A stretch of DNA of 64,000 nt, taken from the NCBI GenBank assembly GCA_034336665.1, contig CM067592.1, positions 48,997,783 to 49,061,782 of the forward strand. Direction: 5' to 3'. The position numbers and the translations under genes were made by a program. The DNA is from Luscinia megarhynchos (lineage: Eukaryota > Chordata > Aves > Passeriformes > Turdidae). This document shows, in pieces, positions 38,980 through 51,930 of the stretch. Numbering within the stretch: position 1 is the stretch's first letter; each line of letters starts with the position of its first letter. The notes under the pieces were generated by a model, which saw only the letters and a list, made by a program, of their open reading frames with translations, did no database searches and was not told the DNA's origin.

Positions 38980-41900
38980 CTGGAAGAGGAAGAATGGGAC
39001 AGAAAAGAGAAAGCAAAGGCAGTGAGTTTATGTGATGCACTTTCTCCTAAAACAAATTTCCTCAAAAAGGAAAGAACTTAAAATCAATTTCACATACAGC
39101 ACTGCTAAGCACCTTTACATAACTGTCACACGACTGAAAAGCCTACTTCAGTTTAACAAATTACATACTAAATGATACAAAACTAAGTGAGCTCCTCATG
39201 ACACTGGGGCAGTTTTATTCATGGAGATTTGTGAAAAGCATTGAGATTAAAGGCAATAGGCTTTTTACAAGAAAGGCAAGGTGGAAGGATTTCCCATGGA
39301 TCTCAACGCTGTGTGCAAGGCCCAAACTCAGGAATAAGCCCACTCTGTATTGTTTCACTTGTTGTACTACTTACATTTTCTTCCTACAAAAAAAAAGAGC
39401 TAAAACACCACATTTATTACAGTAATATTTATCTTTAATCAGACACATTTTAAAAGAGTGAAATAAATATAGTCAGAATGCACAGTACAAAATAAGGCAG
39501 TACATCCTACAAAATGCCAGGTAAAATTACTACAGAGCAATGTGCAATTTACAAATGTACAAGAATAAAGAAAATATAGTTAATATGTTCACATCAGAAA
39601 ACATGGAAAAAAAATTGATTATATAGCCTCACTATGCCATCAAACAGTATCTTGACATTACGAGTACCATTATGACCTTGTTTTTTCATTTTTCAGAAAA
39701 ATCAAATTTGGAAACAAATTTGTATTACTTAAAAAGGCTATCCTCATAGATCCTTACAATCAACAACCTATCAAAATGCAGTACTCAGAGCCACCATTAC
39801 GACAGCTGTTACTGACAGCTGATTTTCTGGATGATCATAAAAGTAGCATAAAAAGGAAAAGCTTCATAAGCGATGTGTGTTTTCTTAGCACATGCAAACT
39901 ACCTACTTGAACAAGAATGTAGCTTAAAGCATATCGGTGGAAATGTAATTCTGATATGTAATTCTGAATGAGATAAATCTTCATGGTTTTAGAAAATTAA
40001 CAACAAATGCAAAGAAGGAAAAATACAATTATTTAACAATTTTCTGAAATTGTATGTGGAGCATGTTTTGTCTCTATTCCACTTAACAAGCAGAAGAGGG
40101 GAAAAAACCCCAAGCTCTTTTCTATTTGGTCTCATTGCAAAACCCATACATTCTGGCATCCTTTTAGCAATGCCATAGCAACCCTCACCAGGTGTTCCCC
40201 ACCCAAGATAGACATACAAAGTGATATGAGACCACGTGAAGCTCCTGTTGCCTCTCTGCCATTCAGGTCAAGCTTATGTCAGACTGTGTAGCACACCCAG
40301 GGCACTGCACAAGTGTTCAGACACTTACTCCTCTTTTCCCTGCAAGCCTATTAGCACAGGAGAAGACAGCAGGGAAAGGAAGGCAGTCTCTCCTTCCCTT
40401 ACCCCACCTGCAGTGTTCCATGTGGTGCAGAAACATTGGTGCAGAGCTGGGCAGCTTCTCCTTCCACCAACCTAGAGAGTGCTTCTCAGGAAAGTTCATC
40501 CCATCACCTCCATACCACATCTGTAGACAGAAGCACAGGGAATGATTTGCCCCAGGACTTCCCAGCAGGACAAAAGCAGGACTGAGTTTATAATCCTCAT
40601 GACCAGGTCCTGTGTCTTCAGAGAGAGGCATCCTGCATCCACACCACTGACCCACCAAGAGGCATTCCTCAATCCTTTGTGCAAAGCACAAAGAAGGGGG
40701 CATCTGCAGCTAAGGCCTTCGGGGGCTTCTGCAGGCAGGAAAAAGTGCAGACTGAGGTTTGCCTGAACTGTGCTCCAGAGGAAAAAGAAACGTCACCTGG
40801 CTGATTCAGAAACTTATTTTAATACTGATGTCAGTATCAAAGAGCTCCTAGCACCCTGCATCGAAGCCTCATGCTTCAGGCAATATACATAATAGATCCT
40901 TTTAGCTAGATGCAGGCTGGAAACAAAGAGACAGCCCTGTTCAAAGCTCTAAAACAAACATTTACTCTGGTATTTTGTTCACTGCGCCCACCATCACTTA
41001 TTATAGAACTGTGTAAGTAATCATTGATTTGACTGACAGCCCACATCCTAAGTTCTATTTCAATATAAACAGCACATATAATGGCTCAGTTTTATAAATG
41101 TCATCAATCACTTCTTCTTAGAGGATAGCCTGTCACAACACAGCAGTGATACCCAGTCAGTCATTTATGTTAAAGCATCTTTCCTTAATCTGCAAAGGAA
41201 ATTGCTCTATCTGCAGCTAACAGTTATAAAACCCATGCTAAACTAAAAATTTTCCCAACTTACATTACCAAAACAGTACCCCAGAAACACTGCATTCCTG
41301 CAGTGGTGTGTTGTGTTACTTCACAAAGCAGGTGGGAAACATTAAAAAAATAATACGTCAGGTTTTCCTGCAGCCACATCAGGAGAGCTACCACCACTTT
41401 GGCTGTGAATCCAGGCTGCAGTAGTAGCAATGGATTATTCTCTTCCTACAAGATCACTGAAATATTGGTGATGTATCATGTAGCATGGCACAAATGCAGG
41501 GAGTTTCCCACGTGACAGTTCCCAGATGTTTGATTTGTCTCACTTTGATGATCTTGCTAAATAGAGACCAAAGCTCTTTTTAATGTTCTGTGGAGCTGGT
41601 GGAAACTACTGAAAACACTGCTGGGGATCTACATTAGTTTCTTGACTACTGCAAACATAAACCTGTTCGCTCTTGAACCTCCACTACTCAGTGCATCATC
41701 AGCTCTTCAGTGTGCATGGGTAATGGACACTGAAAAAACTGGGTAAAAGCACAGAAAAAAGGCACCAAGTGCTCCTAGAGAACACCTCTGTATCAGAACA
41801 TCCCCAAGCTGCAAATTGAGGTGGGACAGGAGAATGGGGAGGTGTTATATATGCTTTCACTTTTCTTATAGTCCTGTATATGTCTCTGCTATTAGGCTTG

Positions 41901-43573
41901 AGGAGTACAAATACTCTTGTATTACAGTCTAATTTCTCTCCTGGTCAGAACCAATAAACCAAAAACCATTGTCATCATTGAACCATGAAGCCAAGCTATC
42001 CTTAGTATCTTTCCCTTGTCATAATTCAGTCTTTGGAACTAGTAGTGCTGCTCCCCCTGTTTTACAGACTACAAGCAGAAGCATGAAAAAATGAATTTGA
42101 GATACATTTCCTGAGGTCCTGCCCCCTCAGCTGAATCACTGCACATAGGACCCGATGTTCTTGGGCTTCTCATCATATCCCACATGAGAGTTTCATTTCC
42201 AAGAAAACCAGAGAGTGGCAGAAAAAGACAGTAAAACCCACCTTACTGGGGGGTCCAGGGTAAACTCCCAACAATGAGTTTGAAAAAGTGATGAGTACTT
42301 AAGATGTTCAAGTTCAAATGCAGTGGAAGAGATAAGTGACCAGGCAGAGATTAAACAGACAACCTAGTGGGAGCAGATGTCCCAGGCTAGCCCACGACCA
42401 TCAGATGATCTCTCCCACAGAGCAACAGCTGTTTTCTGATCTTTTCATAATCTGATCTTAACACAGCCAAGACTTAACATTATCAGCAGAGTTATCAAAC
42501 TCAGGCTTGTTTTAATTTCAGCTCACACACATACACACACTTGGACTCCCTGAAAAGGATGTAACCTCTGTAATTACATATGGCAAGGGGAAAGGCACTT
42601 GCTTTCCCGACAGATACAGATTGTTAATGTTCAGAGAACATTCGTGACATCAGTGGGAGTCACAAACCTGAGTTATTATTGCAAACAGTCTTAAACTCTG
42701 CATAGGGTAAGCAGTGAGATCTCACAGATGTGCCTTAAAAGTAAAGTGGGTTTTCTTGGTGGTAATCACACCACCAGCTTAAGTCTTCTCTTCCAAATTT
42801 TTGTCCTGACTAGGAAAATGCCTCTGCAGCTTCCACCAATATGAAGTGAAAAAGCCTAGTTAACCACACACAAAGCACCACAGATCTCTATTCTGGAACT
42901 AAGTGCTCTGTCTCCACTCCCCAGCACCTTGTAGGTTGGCTGTTGCCCGTTTTGCAACTACTGAAAAGCAGAGATATCCAGCCTTTGGGCCATGGCAATA
43001 TGCAGCCCATTAAAATCATTCAAGTAAACCACAGCCTGCTGCTACCTTCATCTCCTGTGCCCTTCTGTTTCAAGAAACTACCTACAAGCAAACAACACTC
43101 TCAAATCTACAGTCTCAGTGAGCAGAGGTCACGCTGTTGTGCCAGGGAGTCATGGTCAAGTCACAATGGGGAACAGCTGCATGAGCCTCTGACTAAAGTG
43201 CCCCCCTGGAAGCCATGCCATTGCTTCCCTGCCAGAACCAGCTGAACACCACTGTCATACCACAGCATCCCAGAATACTAGTACTTGTTCTGCATGCCAA
43301 ACTTAGAAAGCTGACAGCTGGTTTTCACCATATCACAAGAATAAACCAGTGAATACCATTCTCATGTCTTGCTGCCAAAAATGAGGGTGAGGATAAGAGC
43401 AGAAGGTGTCCACAGCAGAAGTGCCTCTAAACATTTGCAGAAACATCATGGGATTAAGTAGAAGAAATTTCTGTATTTTTTCTTGAATTTCTGCTCTACT
43501 CCTCTGATGTTGTTACTAAATTCTGTTTAACAGCTGAATTTCCCTGTTCCCACTATATTAAGTTAAACTCTAT

Positions 43574-43610
43574 TTTAACATTTAAAATGTTAAACACTAG
43601 TTTAACATTT
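43574..43610. repeat. 21 bp palindrome plus a third copy of the arm
   Basis: TTTAACATTT at 43574-43583 is followed after one base by its reverse complement at 43585-43594. A further direct copy of the arm lies at 43601-43610. AT-rich, inside KIAA1958 intron 2. Probably a local AT-rich accident; no transposon ends are visible. Confidence 0.7.
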
Positions 43611-45787
43611 TCAGAAAAGGCTTTCATTAGCATGTAAAATCTGTAATATTAGAGAATTAATTAATACCCACTTATGAAAGACATTATGTTTTTTGGCAAA
43701 AAAAATATACTTCTATTTAGTTCACCTTCTCCAATGAAATTATCTGCAAAATGTTTTATGATTCGAAAATTAAAAAGCATTACATAATATCAAAGGAAAA
43801 AGGACATAGACTGCAAACAAATGAGTATGGAAATATTTATTCATTGGTGTGTCCATGAAGCAAAGTCAACAAAAAATACTTTAGTCACCTGTACATTTTT
43901 TGCAAGGTATAGAATGGCCTGATAATGAATGCTCACTTACACAGTAGAGCTGATTTCCAGTTTGTGTTCTCTTTCACTACTTTCTCACAACAGTTTCAAA
44001 AGATTTGAGACGTTGGCAAAGCCAACAACAAAATATAGATCAATATTAATGGGACTTCTGCACAATCTTCTGATGTCAGAAAATTTGTAGCCATGACAAG
44101 AGATTAAGAAGTTATGTTCTCCTATGACTGACCGTGTCACTGTTTTTTTGCAGTGGATCCTAGCAATTGCAAAAGAACAGTGTAAAACAGCAGCACCCTG
44201 GGAACTCAAATTTTTACAAAGCTGTCTTCCGTCTCCACCTGATGTATGTGACATCTGAGCCATTCCAGCACAAAAATGAATTCTAAAAACTAATTTCCTA
44301 AATAAAAAAATTGTTCCCATTGGTTCACTTCATCTAGTTGTCTGGTTTCACCAGGATAGTGAAAAAGAGAAGTGCTACATTCCAGTTTTACCTTGCATTC
44401 CTCTTCTTCCACTGAACAATTTCAGTGGCATTTCTGTGGTATGAGGCCATACAGTTTCCTATCTCCTTTTGAAGCTATTCTGAGATGCAGTGGCATTAAT
44501 TGCTGCAATGGAAAATGGGCTGTATTTCCTCTGTACCCACAGTGGGATATTTACCTAGATTCAATCTCCATTTGACAGGAAGACATATACCAATTCCAGC
44601 CCTCCCAGGCTTGCCCAACACTGCAACACAGCACAGCAGGATGCTACAGCTTGGACACAACATGAAGAACAACAGAAACAGAAAATATTTTGAGAAGCCC
44701 ATATACTGGTATTTATGTGATGTACAGGCAAAATATACTCAGCAGGCAGCTGAGGTGAAATCTGCTCTTTTATCTGGCCCATTCCATGTCAGTCACCTGG
44801 ACTGTAACTAACCCTGCAACCATCTCCAGGTCTGCCTGCCATGCCTCATCCCACTCTTATTTCTATAGCTATTATCTTTACAGGAGGTACATATAAAGAC
44901 ATTATTTGAACCCTTAAATAACTGACATTCAGAGACTCAACTCTTCACAGAGGTGGAGGATATAAAAGCCACACTTAGAGTCTTCTATCCTACAAACTTC
45001 AAAACTATTAGAAAACTTCCTAAAAATGTGAAACTGCTTTCCTTTCAAAATAACGGACTAAACTTCCTTCAACAGTGTTCAGATCCAAGATGCAACTTCT
45101 ATTCTTTCAGAGCGCAGGTTAAACAAATCAGGTAGTTTGGTGAAATTGGAATGTGCTAGAGTTGGTAAGTAGGAAAACATTACCTATAATGTGAAGTTAA
45201 TATCAGCTGTATGTTAAGCATGCATCTTAGTATTCAGCCATATAATATTCTAATAATTTCCAAATAGTTAATGGCTAATACCATTAGAAAACTCTAGGTA
45301 CTTGTTTCAGTTTAAAGCTAAAGACACTTTTTGACAATTATTTTCTTCAGATTAAATATTTAACTCCGGAAAACAGTTGGGTTTTTTTTTACCCAGGACT
45401 TCCTAGCATAAAGAAAAGTTGCCCCTTCAAAGCATGTTGGCTACTTAATGCTTTGTGGCAGAAGGAATTACAAGAATGATGGCAATGCGCTATACCACCT
45501 GAGAACTGGAAGTTGGGTGATCACAGCAGAAGGCATGTGCTCATTTTCAAAGACTGGCTTGGCATCAGTCTGGAAAGTGTCACATACATATCCTCATCAG
45601 AGTTCAGTTTTTCTCCCATGTAAGTTTCCAATTCCACAAAGCATTTTTAAGAGCATTCTGGAATGGTGTCCCTATACTTAAGTATTTGCTTATGTAGAAA
45701 TCAACTGGACTAAGTCATTATATTTATAGAAGGTGGAACTGAATAATAGTTACGTGAATACAGTGACTTGATCCAAAAGCTGAAAAG

Positions 45788-45832
45788 AGGAAAAAAAACG
45801 AGAAGAAAAAACAAAAATGAGGAGAAAAACCA
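45788..45832. repeat. A-rich purine low-complexity patch
   Basis: About 45 bp of mostly A and G on the plus strand inside KIAA1958 intron 2. No regular unit. Confidence 0.5.
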
Positions 45833-48800
45833 TTAAGATCTGAGACATACCTCCTTTATTAAATTAATAGTTTGAAAATTATACAATTCTCATCACAAAA
45901 ATTCATTTCTTGCAAAACAAAACCAAGAGGCTACATTTGTGGAAACTCTTCCACCTTTTCATGCTCCTACAGAGAAAGCCAGATTTATAGATGTATCAAC
46001 AGTGATTTCTCAGCCAGGAATTTAATTACTGGGCTGGTTTACACGAAGTCACAGGTATAAATTTATATAGCATTTTGGAATATTTGACACACTGGAATTT
46101 TGTGCCTCTCTGCAGTTTAAAGCTCTGCAGTTTAAAGACGAAAGAGAAACAAGGCCCTTTACAGTTCAGTCTTCTCTAAGAAGAATTTTAATGTTAAACA
46201 TGTAAAACATGCCACCTCATACCACCAGAAGCTTAGCATGTTCTCAGCTACAGTGTAGCTACACCAGTTTTAATGTCATCACATTTAAGAAAAACCTTTA
46301 ATAAGCATAGCTGAGAAAGCAATGCAAGAGGTCTGGAAGGGCTGTGCCAGGGCTATGAAGTTTGCTTTTAGCTCACTCTAGACAGCAGCTAAGCAGAACT
46401 GGGAAATATGGGAGAGAAATAAAGATGAGGGGGAGAGAAGAGAGAGTAAGAACAAAGGATATGAAAAAAACCATAACACCAAAGAGAGAGATTAAAACCA
46501 GATGGGAATCCTCATCATCTGAAATCTAATTTACATCAGTGTTTCAAAATGAGTCAGTCTAACTGGAGCAGCAAGCAGAGAAACAAAGAAAAGGAGAATG
46601 TAATAAATATTTTATTACATTAATCATAATAAGCTGCACTTTAAGTCTTGGCCAAAGCATATTCTTAAATCAAGCTGAGAATGTGAGCAGTTTCAGACTT
46701 AAGAGCATGAGGCCCACATGACTGTAATTAACACAATAAATCATGCTGTGAAACTCTCTACACAGGCTGACAGCACTCAGTTGATATATTGCTTATTAAA
46801 GACTGCAGACATTTTTCCTCTATTTTATTAAAGTGCCATGGGTAGTGAATAAAAAAAGTACCCTTTTCTACTCTGAACTGTCTACTAGTTCAGCCAGAGG
46901 AAGAGGAAATGTGCTGGAAGGTCATGCCATTTACTTCTGGTAATACAGACTGCAGCACATGCACCCCAAAGAACTGCATTTCAGTATTTTTTCTCTCGCT
47001 AACTTTAATTTAGCCAAGTACTCCAACTGCCTTGTTAGAGATCTTGATGAATCATTTCTGAAATTTTCTGTTGGTGATTTTGCCCAGCCAGACCAATTTG
47101 GTTTTACCTTTTACTGTATACTGTCCAGTAGGAGTGAAGCAAGTAACGAAGGGCATAAACTCTATGAAGAGCTCAAAATTTACAAACCTGGGTAAGAAAT
47201 TCCATGCACACTTTTAACACACATATTTCTTTTGTCTTGACTGGCTCAGAAAGCAGTATTTGAGTAGCAGCTCTTTACACAGTTCTCCAGAGAAAATGAA
47301 GTCTAACATTTCAAGTGAAACAGCTTTTAAGGAGGATTTTTAAGGTGGATTAAGGCTGCTTTTCTGATTAAGGCTGAGTCCTCTCCTCCTCACACTCTAG
47401 AAAAAATGATAACTGAGCTTTCTTTTAACCTTCACAAATCCAGCCCTCATCACATTAAAGGGATGGAAGTTTAAAATGCAAAGGTCCTACAAGGCTGGAG
47501 AAGACTCAAAGCTGGGCAGAGGGCAGAGATATGAATACATCCCAGCTTTCAGAAGGATAGCCCTCAAACTGTGATAAGCAGCTGCTCACACACCCTGGCT
47601 GACCAAAGACCACTTTATTCTAGACTATCCATGGCATGCCCAGGCATTTGCCAAGACAAGGACTCCCAGGACATGCAGGAGCAGCTGGAAATTTTGCACA
47701 GTGAGGAGACAAACCTGCAAGAGAAACACATTCATCAAGAGCCGGACTGTTGTCCATGGCACAATTCATTTCTTTCTGTCCTTGAATACTTGTGTAAACC
47801 TAATTTATCATCGTTTGACTGAGTAAATATTTAGTCACAGTTTGCAGCTCTACTTGAGTAAAGTCTCCTTAAGTAAAATGAGGAGTTTCAGACATTTTCT
47901 AGCTATGTACACACTCAGGAGAGTATATACAAACAGCATACCGATCAGACTATTGTTATAATTTTTCTTCTATATTTACACCACCAAAGTTTTCCTGTCA
48001 GGATTGTTTTGTTATTTTCATAAAAATAATTTGTTCTTCTTTATAGGATATGAAAAATCAGTTCCCGTGCTACTGAACTAGTTAATACCAAAACTGACAC
48101 AATTCATATAAGAGGTGACAAGGGGTATAGTTCAATGGATGTAATTGTGGATGTGTTATACATATACATGGCTATTTTAATATGCACCAGCACAATAAAC
48201 AGTCTGATGTATTTAACAGTACTGTAAGTGAATGGTAAATGGGAGAAGTTACTGTCAAACTGTAAGTTTTCTGAGGACTATCTTAAATCAGGTGACGAAA
48301 GCAAAGGCATAAAGCCAGTTCTTTATACAGAGAGGAAAAATAAAACACAAATCTGTTAGCAAAAAACGAAGATGTCTATAAGCATATAGGCATGAATACT
48401 GTTCTGTAATGCTAGGAGTGGTGTCCCTGTCTGTTATTTTGTTTTCCTGGATTTATAGTCAAATGAGAAATGAAAATCTCAAACAAATGGCAATGCTCCA
48501 TCTGCCAAGAGCAAAGGACAGAAAAAATTCCGTAAGCTGGCACATCAACATGACTGAAAGATAGAGCCCATAACAATCAGAAGAGTGCTCCAAGTTGTGG
48601 ACAAGATGAAATTACTCCTATACAAAACCATCAATGTTTCTGTGGCTTATTTCATACTGCTTGACCAGTCACTGTAGGAAAGCAGAGATTAGGCCCATAA
48701 CCCACTGAAAAGAGAAATGAGTGTAAACAGAAAATCAAAACAAGCTATTCAAGGATCAGAGATGAACATCCTTATTTTTCACAGGCTTGATCAGGTTTCC

Positions 48801-50146
48801 TGATTGAAAAAATACAGCACATTCAGCTGTTGCATTGGGGTGATGTGACCTGGGGTAGAACAGCCCAGAATACATTTTTTCCTTCTCTGAATAAAAACAG
48901 AAGACCAGCTTTTTTCTTTCATTTTTTCCTTCCCAAGTACAAAGCAGAAAGCAATTTATTAAATATTATTAATTATTAATTGTATGGTTTCAAGTGATGT
49001 TTTCGTCATGAAGACCTATGAAGTTAATGAAAAGCTACAACAATGATAGTCACTCTCAGTTTAATAAACAGGAATACATGCAGAATTTCTCTGTGTGTAT
49101 GTGCATTTACTGTTCAATTAGAGTTAAAGGGATTAACAAGTACATATTAGAAGTAAAATGCAGCCATGCACTTAATGGACAATGCATAATTAAGCAAAGC
49201 TTTAATAACTCAAAGTTTTAATTAGACATAGCAAGGTCCTCAGCAGCACTTTTCAAAAGACAAGTATACAGGAAGCCCTGCCCCCACTCCCACTATAGGC
49301 AGGTTTCAGTGGGAACCACGACCTGGGAATCACTGCGTGTAACACATTTGTGTGATCAGCATCACCCTTCCATTTTCAAAGGGCAGCATTGCTTGGCTCC
49401 AGACAAAAGTAAACTTATTTGGGAAATGAAAATACAGTTCTGCCCAACCATTTCACGGAGGCCACCAGCCATATTAAAGCTGTTCAAAACAGCCAGTACT
49501 GAAAAACGCTTTTCTGTGACCATTCCATGGAGCGCCCCAGCAAGAAAGAATCATCAGGGAAAGCAGGCGTTCCAGTTCCTCTCTATTGAGGCTTTGATTT
49601 AATAGCCTGTTTCAACACTTCCTGGAACGGGGATATGCTTCATTTAAGCATACTTTATCAAAGAAAGATAAATTTCATCATGTTTCAGTGCTTTCAGGAT
49701 CTGAATGTTTTAGCAAGCACTGCCCTGTGCTATGCTAGCCACGATAAAATACCTGAAATATCATCATGCTTCTGCTTTCTTTCCTGAAAAAATTCTAACA
49801 AGGATTTCTGTATTCCAAATTTGTATCTTGCAAAAAGAGATAGAAAATACACTCAGATATTTTTACTGATCTGTTTAATGCTCAAGGAGATTCTAGGTTC
49901 ACTTCACAAAAAAGATTACATGACAGGAGAAGAGGGAATTGTATCACTTAGAGGGATGTAATTTCAGTATGAAGAATATGGGAGAAATGAGTAGTTGCTG
50001 AGTGCTGGCTTCACAGAACAGCTTACACAAAAATGTCACATTCCCATCACTGAGATAGGTGAAAACAGCTCTCACCAAGGTCTATTGCTATTAAAATACT
50101 AGATCTTGAATACATAAGCAAAGTAGTCCTTCTGAAGGTATAAAAT

Positions 50147-50690
50147 CACTGAACCACAGAATCGTTAAGGTTGGAAAAAACCTTTAAGATACCAAAACCA
50201 ACCACCCACCTTGTACAATCACCATGTTCACCAATAAACCATGTCCTCCAGCACCACATCCACATAGTTTTGGAACAGTTTCACAGGGATGATGACTCTA
50301 CCACTTCCCTGGGCAGCCTGTTTTAATGCTTTACAACCCTTTCGATGACAAAATTCTTCCTAATATTCTACCTTAACCTCCCCTTGGGCAGCTTGAGGCC
50401 ATTTCCTCTCATCCTGTCACTTACCTGGAAGAAGAGACCAACACCTACCTGGCTGTTCAGGATAAACCCCAGCTTAAACCCCAGTTCCTTCACCTGCTCC
50501 TCATCCGACGTGTGTTCCAGATCCTTTCCCAGATTTGTTGCCCTTCTCTGGATATGTTCCAGCACCTCAATGTCTTTCTTGGAGTGAGGAGCTCAAAAGC
50601 AACCAAAGGATCTGAAGTGTGGTCTCACCACTACCCAAAACAGGAGAATTACAATTTTCTTGGTCCTATTTAGTGAAGCGCCAGCCTCAC
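50147..50690 (-). mobile_element. CR1 LINE fragment, 3' end, sense on minus strand
   Basis: Read on the plus strand it opens with CACTGAACCACAGAATCGTT and AAGGTTGGAAAAAACCTTTA, the antisense of a CR1 3' tail. It continues with CACTTCCCTGGGCAGCCTG, ATTCTTCCTAATATTCTACC and GCCCTTCTCTGGATATGTTC, and fades out near 50690 after GGTCTCACCACTACCC. The wording differs from the other two CR1 copies (for example GGTTGGAAAAAACC and the CCACATCCACATAG block), which suggests another subfamily. It is 5'-truncated and non-coding. It lies in KIAA1958 intron 2 in the same orientation as the gene. Confidence 0.88.
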
Positions 50691-51767
50691 ACAAAGCAGA
50701 AAATCACTCCCAGAAAGTGTCCTGATCTAAACCATCAAGCCCTGTGTTCCCTTTTTCTCCTAGCATCCCATCTGAAGTGCAAAAGTAAAGTACGTGTCTG
50801 AAGCCTTTCCAGGGTCAGCATCTCTCTTGGCTCCTGGGCTGCATCTCCTCTGCAGATCCATATCTCATCCTACCTTGCTCCTCTTTTCTTAAAGACTCAC
50901 AAATCATAAGCTGAAAATAGCTCCAAAATGAAACAATTACAAAGATCACACAAAGGAACTGATCTCTGATCCAAAGCACCATGTTAGATAATCTATTTCC
51001 TAAAATTAAAGTGATGTTCAGTGCAAATGTGTCCAATTTTGTTTGGTTTTTTTCTGTATGTTTTCAGGACAGCTGGAACCAGCAGAGGCATTATTTTCTT
51101 CTTTTATATACCAGCATCATGAAATAGAGCACTTCACACAACACAGTTGCCTATTTAAGACACCCTAGAGAAAGATAGAACATAGCATCTCAATCATGTT
51201 GATTTGCAAAAAATGATTGTTTTCTACTTTTCACTTGCACATCCTATTTTTTGCTTTTATGACTTTCATGTTTAGGTAATGGGGAACAGAGTATATTTCT
51301 AGGTCTGAAATGAACAGTTATGCTCCAGAACACAACCATTCATTGAAATTATACACCTGGTATGACACACCATCTTCGTTAACACTATTTGTGCTACGGT
51401 ATTTTGAATGAAAAATATGTATTTAAATGAAGACTCAATAATTCTCAGTGATGCAATTCCTCTATTCAGAACCCCAGCAAATATTCTCAAATGTTTATCA
51501 ACTGAACTTGGCACGCTTCACAAAATTAATCCTTAAAAACTGCTGGGACTTAGCTGCAATAGTCCTTTTCCTTCCCTCCTAGCTGCAGGCAAATAACTTT
51601 CACAGATTGCATGGAAACAATCATTCTTTCACCTTCCTCTGTTACAGAGGATCAATAGGCCTATGCAACTTCTATTGCAGGAATTCAACTGAAAGCCCAT
51701 CCCCAAACATCTCCCACATCAATCTGCTTTCAGTATGAATAATCATGAATGGTTTTCTCCAAGAAGT

Positions 51768-51930
51768 GTATATATCTGTATATATCTATCTATATCTATA
51801 TCTATATCTATATCTATATCTATATCTATATCTATATCTATATCTATATCTATATCTATATCTATATCTATATCTATATCTATATCTATATCTATACCTG
51901 TATCTATACCTATATCTATATCTATATCTC
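51768..51930. repeat. (CTATAT)n hexanucleotide microsatellite
   Basis: About 160 bp of nearly perfect CTATAT (equivalently TATATC) hexamers, some 25 units. A few variants at the ends (CTGTAT, CTATAC) point to older, degrading edges. Each frame reads as an endless dipeptide (Ser-Ile, Tyr-Leu, Asp-Ile, Tyr-Arg), which explains the open frames on both strands. It lies in KIAA1958 intron 2 and is expected to be length-polymorphic. Confidence 0.97.

Noticed and set aside
38133..39025. Other frames of 103-140 codons overlapping the terminal KIAA1958 exon
   Set aside because: Shadows of the conserved DUF3504 coding frame.
38980..39040. Extension of the terminal-exon frame upstream to an ATG (20 extra residues, MHHINSLPLL...)
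   Set aside because: The extension lies in the polypyrimidine tract and intron; a strong acceptor and phase agreement with the upstream donor place the exon start at 38979.
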